Shown: one piece after another, positions 1-10,244 of the stretch
Layout: every line of letters starts with the position of its first letter
How positions within the stretch are numbered: position 1 is the stretch's first letter
Assembly: GCA_020634395.1 (NCBI GenBank)
Contig: JACKBU010000008.1
Coordinates: forward strand, 1-64,000
Direction of reading: 5' to 3'
Length of the DNA: 64,000 nucleotides
From: Ardenticatenaceae bacterium
Lineage (GTDB): Bacteria; Chloroflexota; Anaerolineae; Promineifilales; Promineifilaceae
Notes under the pieces: generated by a model
Database searches by the model: none
What the model was told of the DNA's origin: nothing
Seen by the model: the letters and a program-made list of their open reading frames with translations, nothing else
Made by a program: the position numbers and the translations under genes

Positions 1-176
1 CCGTGGGCAGCGTGTAGGAAATAGGTACCTTTTGCCGGTTTGCCTATTGAGTTTTCGCTCAGCTTTCTCCATACTATGAAGTAGAAATCCGAGGCATAAA
101 GCATCGTTTTTTCATAGCAGTAGAAACCAGCTTATTGGTAGTCAAAACGGATTTTGTAGTAAAAAAGGAGTTCCTC

Positions 177-1853
177 ATGAAGCGGGTATCGGTTGTAATG
201 GTAGTGTTGCTCGCCTTGGTTGTTGTGTTTAGTTCCTCTGCAGCAACCAGTAATACCACCCTCATTGTGCAAGCAGATAGTGTAGAAACGGCCGTGGCTG
301 TGGCGCAAGAATATGGCGGCCAGGTTGATGAAGTGCTGGGCATTATTCATGCCGTGTCTGTAACCATACCGGAAGGTCAGGCTGCAGCACTGAAAGCGGA
401 TCAGCGAGTAACCGTTTTCGCAGATAGTTTGGTAAATTCAGCCGGTCATCATGGCGATAATCATGACAATCCGCCAGACGCGGTGGCCTTTACCAGAGTT
501 TTAGGTGCCGACGAAGTCTGGCAAGAGGGCGTAGATGGTTCAGGTATTACCGTCGCTATAGTAGATTCCGGAATTGCCAAGATGGGCTGGAACCACGGAC
601 GTGTTTTGGAAACGTATAACGCCGTAGACGATGGCTTGCGGCGTCAAAAAGACCCCTATGGTCATGGCACAATGATGGCCAGCCTGATCGGTAATAATAC
701 TGAGTATAAAAAGTATGAAATGGGTGTCGCTCCGGATGTTGATTTTGTGAACGTGCGGGTGCTAGATGATGAAGGTAAAGGGTACTACACCGACATTATC
801 GAAGGCCTGGACTGGGTGTTACAAAACAAGGACGATTACAATATCCGGGTCGTGAACCTCTCTATCGTCGGCGGTGTTAGCAGCCCATATTGGGCGGATC
901 CGATTAATCAGGCGGTAGAAGCTCTCTGGAACGCCGGTGTTGTGGTCGTGGCGGCAGCCGGCAACGGTGGGCCAGAGGCCCTGACGATTGCCTCGCCGGG
1001 TAATGATCCATTTGTCATTACCGTGGGCGCCTTCACGGACAATTACACCTGGCAGGACGAGAGCGACGATTATGTTACGCCGTTTAGCGGCGCTGGTCCT
1101 ACAGAAGTCGGCTTTGTCAAACCCGATGTCGTAGCTCCTGGCGCTCATATGCTGGTGGACGTTAAGCAAAACAGCAACTGGGCTGCAGAACACCACGACG
1201 CGCGGGTAAAGGGCACACAGTATCAGATTGCCGGTACATCAGCGGCCACGGCCGTTACCACCGGTGTCGTGGCATTGATGCTGGACGCCAATCCGAACAT
1301 GACGCCCAATCAGGTTAAATATGCGCTTATGAATTCGGCGCGGCCTGCGGTATATGATGATATGAGCCTGACCTGGAGCATATTGCAGCAGGGGGCAGGG
1401 CGTGTGAATGCAGAAACGGCCGTGTTGAATCCTCCCGTCGGGGAAGCAAACGTCAACATGTCCATCACTGAAAAATATATTGGCCCAGTCGTTTATCGGG
1501 CTGGAGAATTCATCATCGTTGATGAGGACGGTAACCAGATTCCTGAAACGGCCGGCTATTCATGGTCAGGCGGTTATTCCTGGAGCGGTGGCTACTCGTG
1601 GTCAGGTGGCTATTCCTGGAGCGGTGGCTACTCGTGGTCAGGTGGCTATTCCTGGAGCGGTGGCTACTCGTGGTCAGGGTCAACCGATTGGGAACCCCTG
1701 GAAGCAGGGGAAGTCTGGCAAAGTGGCTACTCTTGGTCGGGCGGTTATTCCTGGAGTGGTGGTTACTCCTGGTCGGGCGGCTATTCCTGGAGCGGCGGTT
1801 ACTCCTGGTCGGGTGGCTATTCCTGGAGCGGATTAATCGAAGATCCCTCGTAA
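177..1853 (+). CDS. Secreted subtilisin-like (S8) serine protease with GYSWSG-repeat tail
   Basis: Subtilase-type endopeptidase predicted to be exported. The 558-residue product has a hydrophobic signal-like stretch at 3-22, a propeptide-like region to about 90, and an S8 domain with catalytic D130 (VAIVDSG), H163 (YGHGT) and S355 (GTSAA), plus oxyanion N263 (AAAGNGG). After about residue 430 a linker leads into 13 GYSWSG hexapeptides in blocks of seven and six. ATG 177 was preferred to an in-frame TTG at 135 because AAGGAG (165-170) lies six bases upstream and the signal peptide starts there. No LPXTG sorting signal is visible. The gene stands alone and ends in a strong terminator. The tail may be a surface-attachment or substrate-binding module (inference). 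Confidence 0.93.
   Translation: MKRVSVVMVVLLALVVVFSSSAATSNTTLIVQADSVETAVAVAQEYGGQVDEVLGIIHAVSVTIPEGQAAALKADQRVTVFADSLVNSAGHHGDNHDNPPDAVAFTRVLGADEVWQEGVDGSGITVAIVDSGIAKMGWNHGRVLETYNAVDDGLRRQKDPYGHGTMMASLIGNNTEYKKYEMGVAPDVDFVNVRVLDDEGKGYYTDIIEGLDWVLQNKDDYNIRVVNLSIVGGVSSPYWADPINQAVEALWNAGVVVVAAAGNGGPEALTIASPGNDPFVITVGAFTDNYTWQDESDDYVTPFSGAGPTEVGFVKPDVVAPGAHMLVDVKQNSNWAAEHHDARVKGTQYQIAGTSAATAVTTGVVALMLDANPNMTPNQVKYALMNSARPAVYDDMSLTWSILQQGAGRVNAETAVLNPPVGEANVNMSITEKYIGPVVYRAGEFIIVDEDGNQIPETAGYSWSGGYSWSGGYSWSGGYSWSGGYSWSGGYSWSGGYSWSGSTDWEPLEAGEVWQSGYSWSGGYSWSGGYSWSGGYSWSGGYSWSGGYSWSGLIEDPS
1554..1832 (+). repeat. Tandem 18-bp repeats encoding GYSWSG
   Basis: Seven contiguous 18-bp units (1554-1679) and six more (1725-1832) flank a 45-bp unique spacer that encodes a 15-residue Trp- and Glu-containing linker. 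Units within a block are nearly identical in DNA, differing mainly at third codon positions, which suggests recent unit expansion. Each unit encodes the hexapeptide GYSWSG. Confidence 0.95.
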
Positions 1854-1915
1854 ACTGCTTGGTAATAACGCCAAAACTTGGCTCAAATTCTTTTTATCTT
1901 TCCTTTATTGATGTG

Positions 1916-1954
1916 AAAATTCCCCGTGGGTTCGACGCCACGGGGAATTTTTTT
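1916..1954 (+). terminator. Rho-independent terminator after the subtilase gene
   Basis: A 13-14 bp GC-rich stem (1916-1929 pairing with 1938-1951) with an 8-nt loop is followed by a T run ending at 1954. It lies 62 bp past the protease stop. Confidence 0.9.
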
Positions 1955-2106
1955 GCAAAGTTACCGTGAATTCCGGCTTGCCTTGAGCGAAAGCGCAGTA
2001 CCTTTGGCAGCAAGTGGCTCCTCCCCAGGGCATTTAGGGAAATATGGTCTATTTACACTCTGTTTTTATCTGTGCATAATGGGCTTGATTCAACAGAGAT
2101 ACGATC

Positions 2107-3678
2107 ATGTCTGATTTAAAAGCGTCTCCACAACAGCTACCATCTGAGACACTAAGCAAACAGTATCAGGTTTACTTACTGATCATTAGTTTGTTAGGCG
2201 TGTGTTTAGCATTTCTTGGATTCTTCCAGCTTTCTCGCGAGCAGTTTGCCAGCTTTGTGCTGCTGGCGCTTTTGGCAGCGGCCGTTCAAAGCACAGCGAC
2301 CTTAACCCTTAAAGGCGTAGATTTCTCTGTTTCTTCGGCCGTTTCCTTGGCGGCTATTCCTCTATTTGGTCCAGCACCTGCGGCAATTGTAGCCATTGTT
2401 GCCGAACTGGCTTTATGGGTGATTAGCGTCCGCGCCGATCGCCCCCCCTGGAACAAAGCGATTCGCCGTCTCGGTTTCAACGCAGGTATGAGTGCCACAT
2501 CGATCTTTGTGGCCGGTTTGGTTTTCCAGGCTTTCGGGAATTTATTCGGTGACAGCCTTTTGGCGCTGGGAATTCGCTGGCTGGTAACGGCCGTTGTCGC
2601 TGACCAGGCAAACCTGTGGCTCTTGATTATTGTGCTGCACCTGCAGTTAGGTGTTCCTCCCCTGGAAGTGTGGCGCGAACACAGATGGGCAGTACCGCTC
2701 AACGTCCTCGTTTCGGCCATGGGCGGAGCAGTGCTTTCGTTAGCTGTGGCACAATTCAACCTGCTAGGTGTGCTCATTTTCTTCTTGCCCATTGCCGCTT
2801 CTGCCTACTCCTTCCGCATGTACGTGCGCCAGGCAGAAGCACAAATGACAAAGCTAGAAGACTTGGTGGAGCTGCGTACGTCTGATTTAGCCCGTGCCAA
2901 CGATGATCTGGGCAACGCAAACAGTGAGCTTGCTCAACTCAACAAAGAAATGGAGCAGTTTCTGGCCGTACTAACCCACGACATGCGCACGCCGCTCACC
3001 AGCATCAAAGGGTACGCCAGCATTTTGCGGGACAGGGAACTGGAACGGGAGCAGCAAACACATATTGCCAAGGTCATTTTGCGCAGCCAGGATACCCTGC
3101 TGGAAATTGTCAACAACCTGCTGGAGATTGGCAAACTGCAGTCGGGCACGCCGGTTTTGCTAGAGCGATCAAGTTTTGACCTGGCATTATTAGTCAAGGG
3201 CGTCACTGAATCATTAGAAACGCAAGCCTTAGAGAAAAATATCTCTCTCAACGATCAATCTGTTCCCATACCTGTAGAAATAACGGGTGATGAAAAGAAG
3301 ATTCAACGTATCATCTTAAACCTGATCTCCAATGCCATTAAATACACGCCCGATGGAGGGCAGGTGTTCATCGAGACGCAGGTAAATGGCCAGTTTGCCG
3401 TGGTTTCTGTGCGAGATACAGGCTATGGCATCCCAGCCGACGAACTTCCATTTATATTTGACCGCTACAGTCGGGTGAAAAAGCATCAATCTATTGCCAT
3501 CGGTACCGGCCTTGGCCTGGCGATTGTAAAAAGTCTGGTAGAAGCCCACAAGGGAACGATTTCTGTGGAAAGTGAAGAGGGCGTGGGAAGTGCATTCACC
3601 ATTTCTCTCCCCATTCAAGTGATACATTCCCGGCGCATTTCGCCCTCTTCAAGTGATAAGACTCCTTTAACCTCATAA
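2107..3678 (+). CDS. Membrane-bound sensor histidine kinase
   Basis: Two-component sensor kinase of 523 residues. Residues 22-235 are hydrophobic with about six to eight membrane segments and no large periplasmic loop, so it probably senses a membrane or intracellular cue. A coiled linker (245-283) leads to the HisKA dimerisation domain with phosphoacceptor H291 (THDMRTPL) and a HATPase_c domain with the N box at N405 (NLISNAIKY), G1 (DTGYGIP), F box (FIFDRYSR) and G2 (GTGLGLAI). No response regulator lies beside it, so its partner is elsewhere. Its 3' end overlaps the convergent ThrRS-like gene by 6 bp. The ligand cannot be told. Confidence 0.92.
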   Translation: MSDLKASPQQLPSETLSKQYQVYLLIISLLGVCLAFLGFFQLSREQFASFVLLALLAAAVQSTATLTLKGVDFSVSSAVSLAAIPLFGPAPAAIVAIVAELALWVISVRADRPPWNKAIRRLGFNAGMSATSIFVAGLVFQAFGNLFGDSLLALGIRWLVTAVVADQANLWLLIIVLHLQLGVPPLEVWREHRWAVPLNVLVSAMGGAVLSLAVAQFNLLGVLIFFLPIAASAYSFRMYVRQAEAQMTKLEDLVELRTSDLARANDDLGNANSELAQLNKEMEQFLAVLTHDMRTPLTSIKGYASILRDRELEREQQTHIAKVILRSQDTLLEIVNNLLEIGKLQSGTPVLLERSSFDLALLVKGVTESLETQALEKNISLNDQSVPIPVEITGDEKKIQRIILNLISNAIKYTPDGGQVFIETQVNGQFAVVSVRDTGYGIPADELPFIFDRYSRVKKHQSIAIGTGLGLAIVKSLVEAHKGTISVESEEGVGSAFTISLPIQVIHSRRISPSSSDKTPLTS

Positions 3679-5496
3679 GTAGTTCAGCCGGTTTTCCACC
3701 AAGTCGGAAATTTGAGCTTGGAATTGCGCCAGAGATATGGAGCCTCGAATTTCGTTCAGGCGCGTGCGCACAGAAACTGTGCCGGCAGATTCTTCTTGAT
3801 CTCCGACGACAAGCATGTAAGGGATTTTTTGTAACTGGGCCTGGCGTATCTTTTTATTCATCCGTTCATCGCCCTCGTTCACTTCGATGCGAATTCCTCT
3901 GGCTTTTAGCACGGCCGTTACGCGCCGCGCATAACCTAGATTCTTGTCGGTAATCGGTATCACCACGGCCTGTACCGGGGCTAACCAAACCGGAAAGTTC
4001 CCTGCATAGTGCTCGATTAGAAAACCAATGAAGCGTTCGTGACTGCCGAGAGGGGCACGGTGAATGCATAACGGCCGTTCCGCCTCCCCGCGCTCATTCA
4101 CAAACACCAGATCAAAATTGGCCGGCTGCGCAAAATCCACCTGGTTGGTGGCCAGCGAGAACTCCCGGCCGATTGCGCTCCAGATTTGCACGTCAATCTT
4201 CGGTCCATAAAAGGCCGCTTCATCCTCCGCTTCCACAAAAGGAACGCGCGCATTCTTCATGGCCTGACGCACCATTTCTTCCGTCTTTAGCCACATGGCT
4301 TCATTGTCTGCATACTTTTTCCCTAACCCATCTTTGCTGTGCTTGCTCAGGCGCATCACGTATTTATCAATGCCGAACAGGTCAAAGTACGCGCGGTACA
4401 TGTCCATCACATCAATAAACTCGGCTTCAAACTGCTCTTCGGAGCAATAAATGTGGGCGTCATTCTGCTGCGCCGCCCGCACGCGCATCAGGCCAAACAG
4501 TGCCCCGCTCTGCTCATAGCGGTAAACCATACCATACTCCGCTAACCGCAACGGTAGCTCCCGGTAACTGCGCGGCCGGCTGGCAAAAATCTTGTGGTGA
4601 AAGGGACAGTTCATCGGTTTTAGATAGTAGCGCGTTCCTTCGTCGTCCATCGGCGGATACATGTCTCCGGCATAATAAGGCAAATGCCCACTGTGCAGAT
4701 AAAGCGCTTCTTTGGCAATGTGTGGCGTAGAAACACGCTGATAACCCGCCTTGTCTTCCACTTCTCTCGCTAACTTTTCCAGTTCTTCGCGCAGCACGTT
4801 GCCTTTAGGCAGCCAAAGAGGCAGTCCGGGACCAATTTCCTCGTCGATCACGTACAAGTCCAGTTCTCGCCCCAGTTTGCGATGGTCGCGCTTTTTGGCT
4901 TCTTCCAGCAGGTGGAGATATTGTTTTAACTCTTTTTTGCTGTGCCAGGCCGTTCCATAAATGCGCTGTAGCATGGGACGTTTTTCATCGCCGCGCCAGT
5001 AGGCGGCCGCTGTATGCATCAGCTTAAAGCCGTCAAGGGGAATTTGGCCGGTGTGGGCTACGTGCGGCCCGCGGCACAAGTCTTCGAAATTGTCGTGCCG
5101 GTATAAGGTAATGGGCACGGCCGTTTCCCCACTTTCATCACCGTCGCCCTGCTCCAACCCCTCAATAAGTTCCAGCTTGTAGGGCTGATCGCTAAACTTC
5201 TGCCGCGCCTCATCAACCGTTACTTCCTGGCAGCGCAAAGGATGTTGCCCGGCAATAATTTGCCGCATCCGTTTTTCTAGCTGTGGCAGATCATCCGGTT
5301 TAAACGTGCGCGGTTGACCCTGTTCGTCGATGCCCAGGTCGAAATCATAATAAAAGCCGCTTTCGATAGGCGGCCCAATGCCCAGTTTGGCCTGCGGATA
5401 TAACTCCAATACCACCTGTGCCAGGACATGGGCGGCCGTATGGCGCAGCCGGTACAGATCCGATTCTTCATAAGCTGTATCTTGCCCGTTCAACAT
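3673..5496 (-). CDS. thrS: Threonyl-tRNA synthetase paralogue (second copy, TGS-less)
   Basis: Class II threonyl-tRNA synthetase of 607 residues, charging tRNA-Thr. The usual N-terminal TGS domain is absent: the protein opens directly with the editing domain, whose HxxxH (RHTAAHVLA) and CxxxH (CRGPH) are intact. The catalytic core keeps the zinc ligands (MNCP Cys, NDAH His, IHRAP His), motif 3 (HRAPLGSHERF) and an anticodon-binding domain (IPYMLVVGDQEE). The motif 2 loop reads MRVRAAQQNDAH, unlike RVRGFTVDDSH in the neighbouring copy, so the two copies are clearly diverged. It begins only 15 bp after a terminator hairpin that closes the upstream thrS, with AGGAGG at 5502-5507. Expression would thus need read-through or an unseen promoter. 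Confidence 0.93.
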   Translation of the reverse strand: MLNGQDTAYEESDLYRLRHTAAHVLAQVVLELYPQAKLGIGPPIESGFYYDFDLGIDEQGQPRTFKPDDLPQLEKRMRQIIAGQHPLRCQEVTVDEARQKFSDQPYKLELIEGLEQGDGDESGETAVPITLYRHDNFEDLCRGPHVAHTGQIPLDGFKLMHTAAAYWRGDEKRPMLQRIYGTAWHSKKELKQYLHLLEEAKKRDHRKLGRELDLYVIDEEIGPGLPLWLPKGNVLREELEKLAREVEDKAGYQRVSTPHIAKEALYLHSGHLPYYAGDMYPPMDDEGTRYYLKPMNCPFHHKIFASRPRSYRELPLRLAEYGMVYRYEQSGALFGLMRVRAAQQNDAHIYCSEEQFEAEFIDVMDMYRAYFDLFGIDKYVMRLSKHSKDGLGKKYADNEAMWLKTEEMVRQAMKNARVPFVEAEDEAAFYGPKIDVQIWSAIGREFSLATNQVDFAQPANFDLVFVNERGEAERPLCIHRAPLGSHERFIGFLIEHYAGNFPVWLAPVQAVVIPITDKNLGYARRVTAVLKARGIRIEVNEGDERMNKKIRQAQLQKIPYMLVVGDQEESAGTVSVRTRLNEIRGSISLAQFQAQISDLVENRLNYL

Positions 5497-5510
5497 CCTA
5501 ACCTCCTAAA

Positions 5511-5536
5511 CAAAAAGCCGCTCCTGTGAGCGGCTC
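5511..5536 (-). terminator. Hairpin terminator between the two thrS genes
   Basis: On the minus strand an 8-bp stem (5528-5535 with 5516-5523, loop 5524-5527) is followed directly by TTTTTG. The ribosome-binding site of the downstream synthetase starts four bases beyond. It should end most transcripts from the T-box-controlled copy. Confidence 0.82.
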
Positions 5537-5568
5537 CCTGTTCTTTAACTACGCCAACTAACTTTCGC

Positions 5569-7395
<1,827 letters not shown>

Positions 7396-7460
7396 TTTAA
7401 CTCCGATAGTAGGTTGATATCAGGAACGGCCGTTACCGGCACATTCCCGTTGTGACATTT

Positions 7461-7499
7461 AAAACAAAAATCGCCATAACCCTTTTGGGGCGATGGCGC
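7461..7499 (-). terminator. Regulated terminator of the T-box leader
   Basis: The minus strand reads a stem CGCCAT..ATGGCG with a C3/G3 inner stem and A-rich loop, then TTTTTGTTTT. It overlaps the T-box core so that antiterminator and terminator are mutually exclusive, as expected for this class. Confidence 0.83.
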
Positions 7500-7783
7500 T
7501 CGCGGTTCCACCCAAATTTAGTAACCAGTTGCTGTACTGGAAACCCTCGTAACGGCCGTTAACGGAGCCAGCCGGATTCCCTTAGTAGAGTAGAATTGAG
7601 GCAGACTCAAAAGTCTGCCTCTAAAGAGCAAACACATAGTTTGCTCTAACCTCTCAGAGAATCACTCCCGGTTGGTTTTCGTCGCCTGTGGAATGATGAG
7701 GGCTTGCAGCCCGTGGCCCTCAATCTCTATCAGCAACCAGACGATTACTCGTCCCGATCATCGTTTTGTCATGTAAATGATGT
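7461..7783 (-). promoter_or_regulatory. T-box riboswitch leader of thrS
   Basis: The minus-strand leader carries the conserved T-box core GGGTGGAACCGCG (complement of 7501-7513), followed by a terminator hairpin and T run (complement of 7499-7461). Upstream are several stem-loops, including a Stem I region with AG-rich bulges (around 7690-7770) and a perfect hairpin near 7622-7648. An ACC triplet (complement of 7674-7676) lies where a threonine specifier could be, but I have not proved the fold. Family knowledge: uncharged tRNA stabilises the antiterminator and turns the synthetase gene on. The region 7396-7460 holds only the spacer and translation start. Confidence 0.88.
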
Positions 7784-7789
7784 AAGATG

Positions 7790-7817
7790 ATTATAAAACA
7801 GCCACCCGAGTTGTCAA
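7790..7817 (-). promoter_or_regulatory. Sigma-70-type promoter of the thrS T-box transcript
   Basis: On the minus strand TTGACA (complement of 7812-7817) and TATAAT (complement of 7790-7795) are separated by 16 bp. Both hexamers are perfect consensus. The predicted start is near 7783, giving a leader of almost 400 nt before the thrS ATG. Confidence 0.85.
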
Positions 7818-7902
7818 GTTGACCCATAAATTCTCATCATCCTGCCTGCAACTTTCCCCACATCCCTGCGTAGTGATGGGTGAATTGTCAGGAGATTGAA
7901 CG

Positions 7903-8496
7903 TTGAACGAAGAACAAGTTTGGCTGGAACAAGCCAGGCAAGGCGACAAGGCGGCGTTCGGCAAGCTGATAGAGGCCTACCAAACGCCCGTCTATAACTT
8001 AGCATACCGCATGTTAAATAACGCGGGAGAAGCAGAAGAAGCAGCCCAAGAGGCTTTCATTCGTGCATATACGCGGTTGGATAGTTACAACCCGGAGCAC
8101 AAATTTAGCACCTGGATGCTGTCGATTACTTCTAACTACTGCATCGACCTGATCCGGAAACGGCGCGCGCTGCTGTTGTCGATTGACGAACCGCTGCCGC
8201 CCCATCCGGCTTTGATGTCCGATAATTCCAAAGGGCCAGAGGCGCAAGTCGTGATGAATGAGCAACAGGCTATGGTACAGACGCTTTTGCAAGAGCTGCC
8301 CGAGGACTATCGCCAGACCGTGGTTTTGCGGTATTGGTATGACCTGTCTTACGATGAAATCGCGGACATGATGGACACGACTGTCAGCGCGATTAAATCC
8401 CGATTGTTCCGTGCCCGCCGTTTGCTGGCGGAGGTGGGGCAGGAAGCCGGCCTTGATCCGGTGCGGGATTCAGCGGCGTTAACGGCCGTTTCATGA
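7903..8496 (+). CDS. ECF-type RNA polymerase sigma factor
   Basis: Alternative sigma factor of 197 residues in the RpoE-like ECF class. Sigma-2 spans about 20-90 (AYQTPVYNLAYRML, then FIRAYTRLDSY and FSTWMLSI) and sigma-4 about 130-178 with the helix-turn-helix LSYDEIADMMDTTVSAIKSR. It starts at TTG 7903 behind CAGGAG. The next gene is a zinc-finger membrane anti-sigma factor 39 bp downstream, followed by an envelope protein, the classical arrangement for envelope or surface stress control. Its target promoters cannot be read from here. Confidence 0.95.
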   Translation: MNEEQVWLEQARQGDKAAFGKLIEAYQTPVYNLAYRMLNNAGEAEEAAQEAFIRAYTRLDSYNPEHKFSTWMLSITSNYCIDLIRKRRALLLSIDEPLPPHPALMSDNSKGPEAQVVMNEQQAMVQTLLQELPEDYRQTVVLRYWYDLSYDEIADMMDTTVSAIKSRLFRARRLLAEVGQEAGLDPVRDSAALTAVS

Positions 8497-8535
8497 AAAT
8501 GAATCATCACAATGAACGAGAAAAGGGAGAAGGTT

Positions 8536-9081
8536 ATGGAACATGAAGAGACTTATCTCTTAATGATGGACGCGCTCGATGGTGAGCTTGCAGAAGCACA
8601 GCACAGCGAGCTGGAGGCTCACCTGCGCGCGTGTCCATCTTGCTTGCAAGAATGGCAAGCACTGCTGGCTGTGCACACCCTATTGCAGCAAACCCCGGCT
8701 CTAAGCCCGGCAGTGGATTTTGCCCAGCGTACCCTGGCGCGCCTGCCAAACCGGCGCGTCCGTATCTGGACGTTAACGGCAATTTATGCACTGCTCCTGT
8801 TGGGTGGAATTTTGCCTCTGGCTTTGGCCGTCTGGTTGGTATTTATTTTGCGGCCTGTTCTCAGTGAACCGACTATTCTGAGTAGTATTAGTCAATCCAT
8901 CGGACAAGCGTTGCAAGTCATGGGCACAATCGTCTGGGCCTTGTTGGCCGGACTGGGGGAAATGGTTGTGCAGCAGCCTGCTATTGTGGGCTGGTTGTTG
9001 GTCTTGTTGGGCATCATCTCCATTTGGGGTGGTGTTTCCCGGCAGCTTATCTTCCAGACCAGCCCACGGCAAACTTCATAA
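8536..9081 (+). CDS. Membrane anti-sigma factor with zinc-finger (ZAS/zf-HC2) domain
   Basis: Predicted anti-sigma factor of 181 residues for the ECF sigma just upstream. The N-terminal domain has the ZAS signature H29-x3-C33-x2-C36, with the typical preceding LMMDALDGEL helix. Two hydrophobic segments (about 78-105 and 125-165) anchor it in the membrane, so the sigma-binding domain is cytoplasmic. An upstream ATG at 8512 is in frame, but I start at 8536 because a strong GGGAGAAGG lies immediately before it and family members begin near the Mx-H-E sequence. The release signal is unknown. Confidence 0.9.
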   Translation: MEHEETYLLMMDALDGELAEAQHSELEAHLRACPSCLQEWQALLAVHTLLQQTPALSPAVDFAQRTLARLPNRRVRIWTLTAIYALLLLGGILPLALAVWLVFILRPVLSEPTILSSISQSIGQALQVMGTIVWALLAGLGEMVVQQPAIVGWLLVLLGIISIWGGVSRQLIFQTSPRQTS

Positions 9082-9096
9082 TTTGGGAGAACTCCG

Positions 9097-10158
9097 ATGA
9101 ACAAGCGATTGTTAATGGTATTGGTATTGGTTTTGTTGTTAACGGCCGTTCCCGCCAGCGTGGCCCTGGCCGCGCCGCCGATGGACGGCGACCAGACAGT
9201 AGAAACCGGCGAAAGCGTAAACAATGACGTCATTTTGCTCGATGGTGACCTGGAAGTTCAAGATGGGGGCACCATCAACGGCGATGTGGTGCTGTTCAGT
9301 GGCGATGCCGACATTTCTGGCACCATCAATGGCGACCTGGTTCTTTTTGATGGCGACCTGGATGCCGCCGAAACGGCCGTGGTCAATGGCGACTGCGTGG
9401 TCCTCAATGGGGCCATCAACGACAACTCGGCCGATGGCCTGGGCTGCACCAACGTCGCCGGGCTGCCAGATTTCCTGCCTCTGGCAGGCCTGGCAGGTTT
9501 AGCCAATGACATCGCGCCCCAGTTCGACGATGTGTCTAGCCCACCGGTGCATACGCCCTCTGGCCCTGGTTTCTTCGGCGGATTGGCCGGCGTCACTGCC
9601 CGCAGCCTCCTGTTCAGCATTCTGGCTTTTGCTGTGGTTTCTCTGGCCCCCACGCACCTGGCCCAGGTAGAAACAACCATCAAACGTAAGCCGGTAGCCA
9701 GTGGCACCGTCGGCTTCCTGACGGCCGTGGCTGTGCCTACGCTGTCCGTCTTGCTGGCTCTGCTGTCGGCCGTGCTGCTGCTGATTTGCATCGGCATTGT
9801 GGGCTTCGCCATCGTCTTTGCTCTGCTGGCAGGTTTAGGCGTTGCTGCCCTGTTTGGCTGGATTGCCGCCGGCGACTTGCTGGGCCAGTGGCTGGTGCAC
9901 CGCACCAACCGGCAGAAGATGAGCCCGGCCATGGTCGCTGCGTTAGGAACCTTTGTGCTGACGTTTGGTCTGGGTTTGTTTGGTCTGGTTCCTTTCTTGC
10001 TGGGCGAAGGGCTGGTCAGTATGATCATCACCTTTATCGGCCTGGGGGCGGTGGCTCTAACCAAGTTTGGCACCCAGCCTTATCCTCTGGTGCGAATTGT
10101 GAACGAGAACGAGGACAAGGTGACGGCCGTTCTGGATACCCTGCCCGATTCAGAATAA
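9097..10158 (+). CDS. Exported beta-solenoid/polymer-forming-like membrane protein in sigma operon
   Basis: The 353-residue protein has a signal peptide (1-25, ending SVALAAP). Residues 35-125 form a repeat-rich stretch with GDV/GDL every 10-16 residues (INGDVVLFSGD, INGDLVLFDGD, VNGDCVVLNG), resembling bactofilin or polymer-forming cytoskeletal beta-solenoids but outside the membrane. About four or five membrane helices follow from 165 to 340. It begins 15 bp after the anti-sigma gene, so it is probably co-transcribed and may be a sensor or target of the sigma factor (inference). A bidirectional terminator follows. The exact function is unknown. Confidence 0.78.
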   Translation: MNKRLLMVLVLVLLLTAVPASVALAAPPMDGDQTVETGESVNNDVILLDGDLEVQDGGTINGDVVLFSGDADISGTINGDLVLFDGDLDAAETAVVNGDCVVLNGAINDNSADGLGCTNVAGLPDFLPLAGLAGLANDIAPQFDDVSSPPVHTPSGPGFFGGLAGVTARSLLFSILAFAVVSLAPTHLAQVETTIKRKPVASGTVGFLTAVAVPTLSVLLALLSAVLLLICIGIVGFAIVFALLAGLGVAALFGWIAAGDLLGQWLVHRTNRQKMSPAMVAALGTFVLTFGLGLFGLVPFLLGEGLVSMIITFIGLGAVALTKFGTQPYPLVRIVNENEDKVTAVLDTLPDSE

Positions 10159-10183
10159 ACGCCCACTTTTCCGGCAGAAAAAT

Positions 10184-10220
10184 AAAAAGGCGCACCACGT
10201 TGGGTGCGCCTTTTTATTTT
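10184..10220. terminator. Bidirectional rho-independent terminator
   Basis: A perfect 13-bp stem (10184-10196 with 10203-10215) has A5 on its left and T5 on its right. It can end transcription of the sigma operon on the plus strand and of the convergent DUF4013 gene on the minus strand. Confidence 0.9.
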
Positions 10221-10244
10221 GTTTTGTGAAGTCGCTAAAAAAGA

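Noticed and set aside
1554..1832. Possible CRISPR array
   Set aside because: Units are contiguous 18-bp coding repeats without unique spacers, and there are no cas genes.
1480..1969. Two alternative plus-strand reading frames across the GYSWSG repeat DNA
   Set aside because: They are shifted readings of the 18-bp repeats; the protease frame has the catalytic domain, ribosome-binding site and stop before the terminator.
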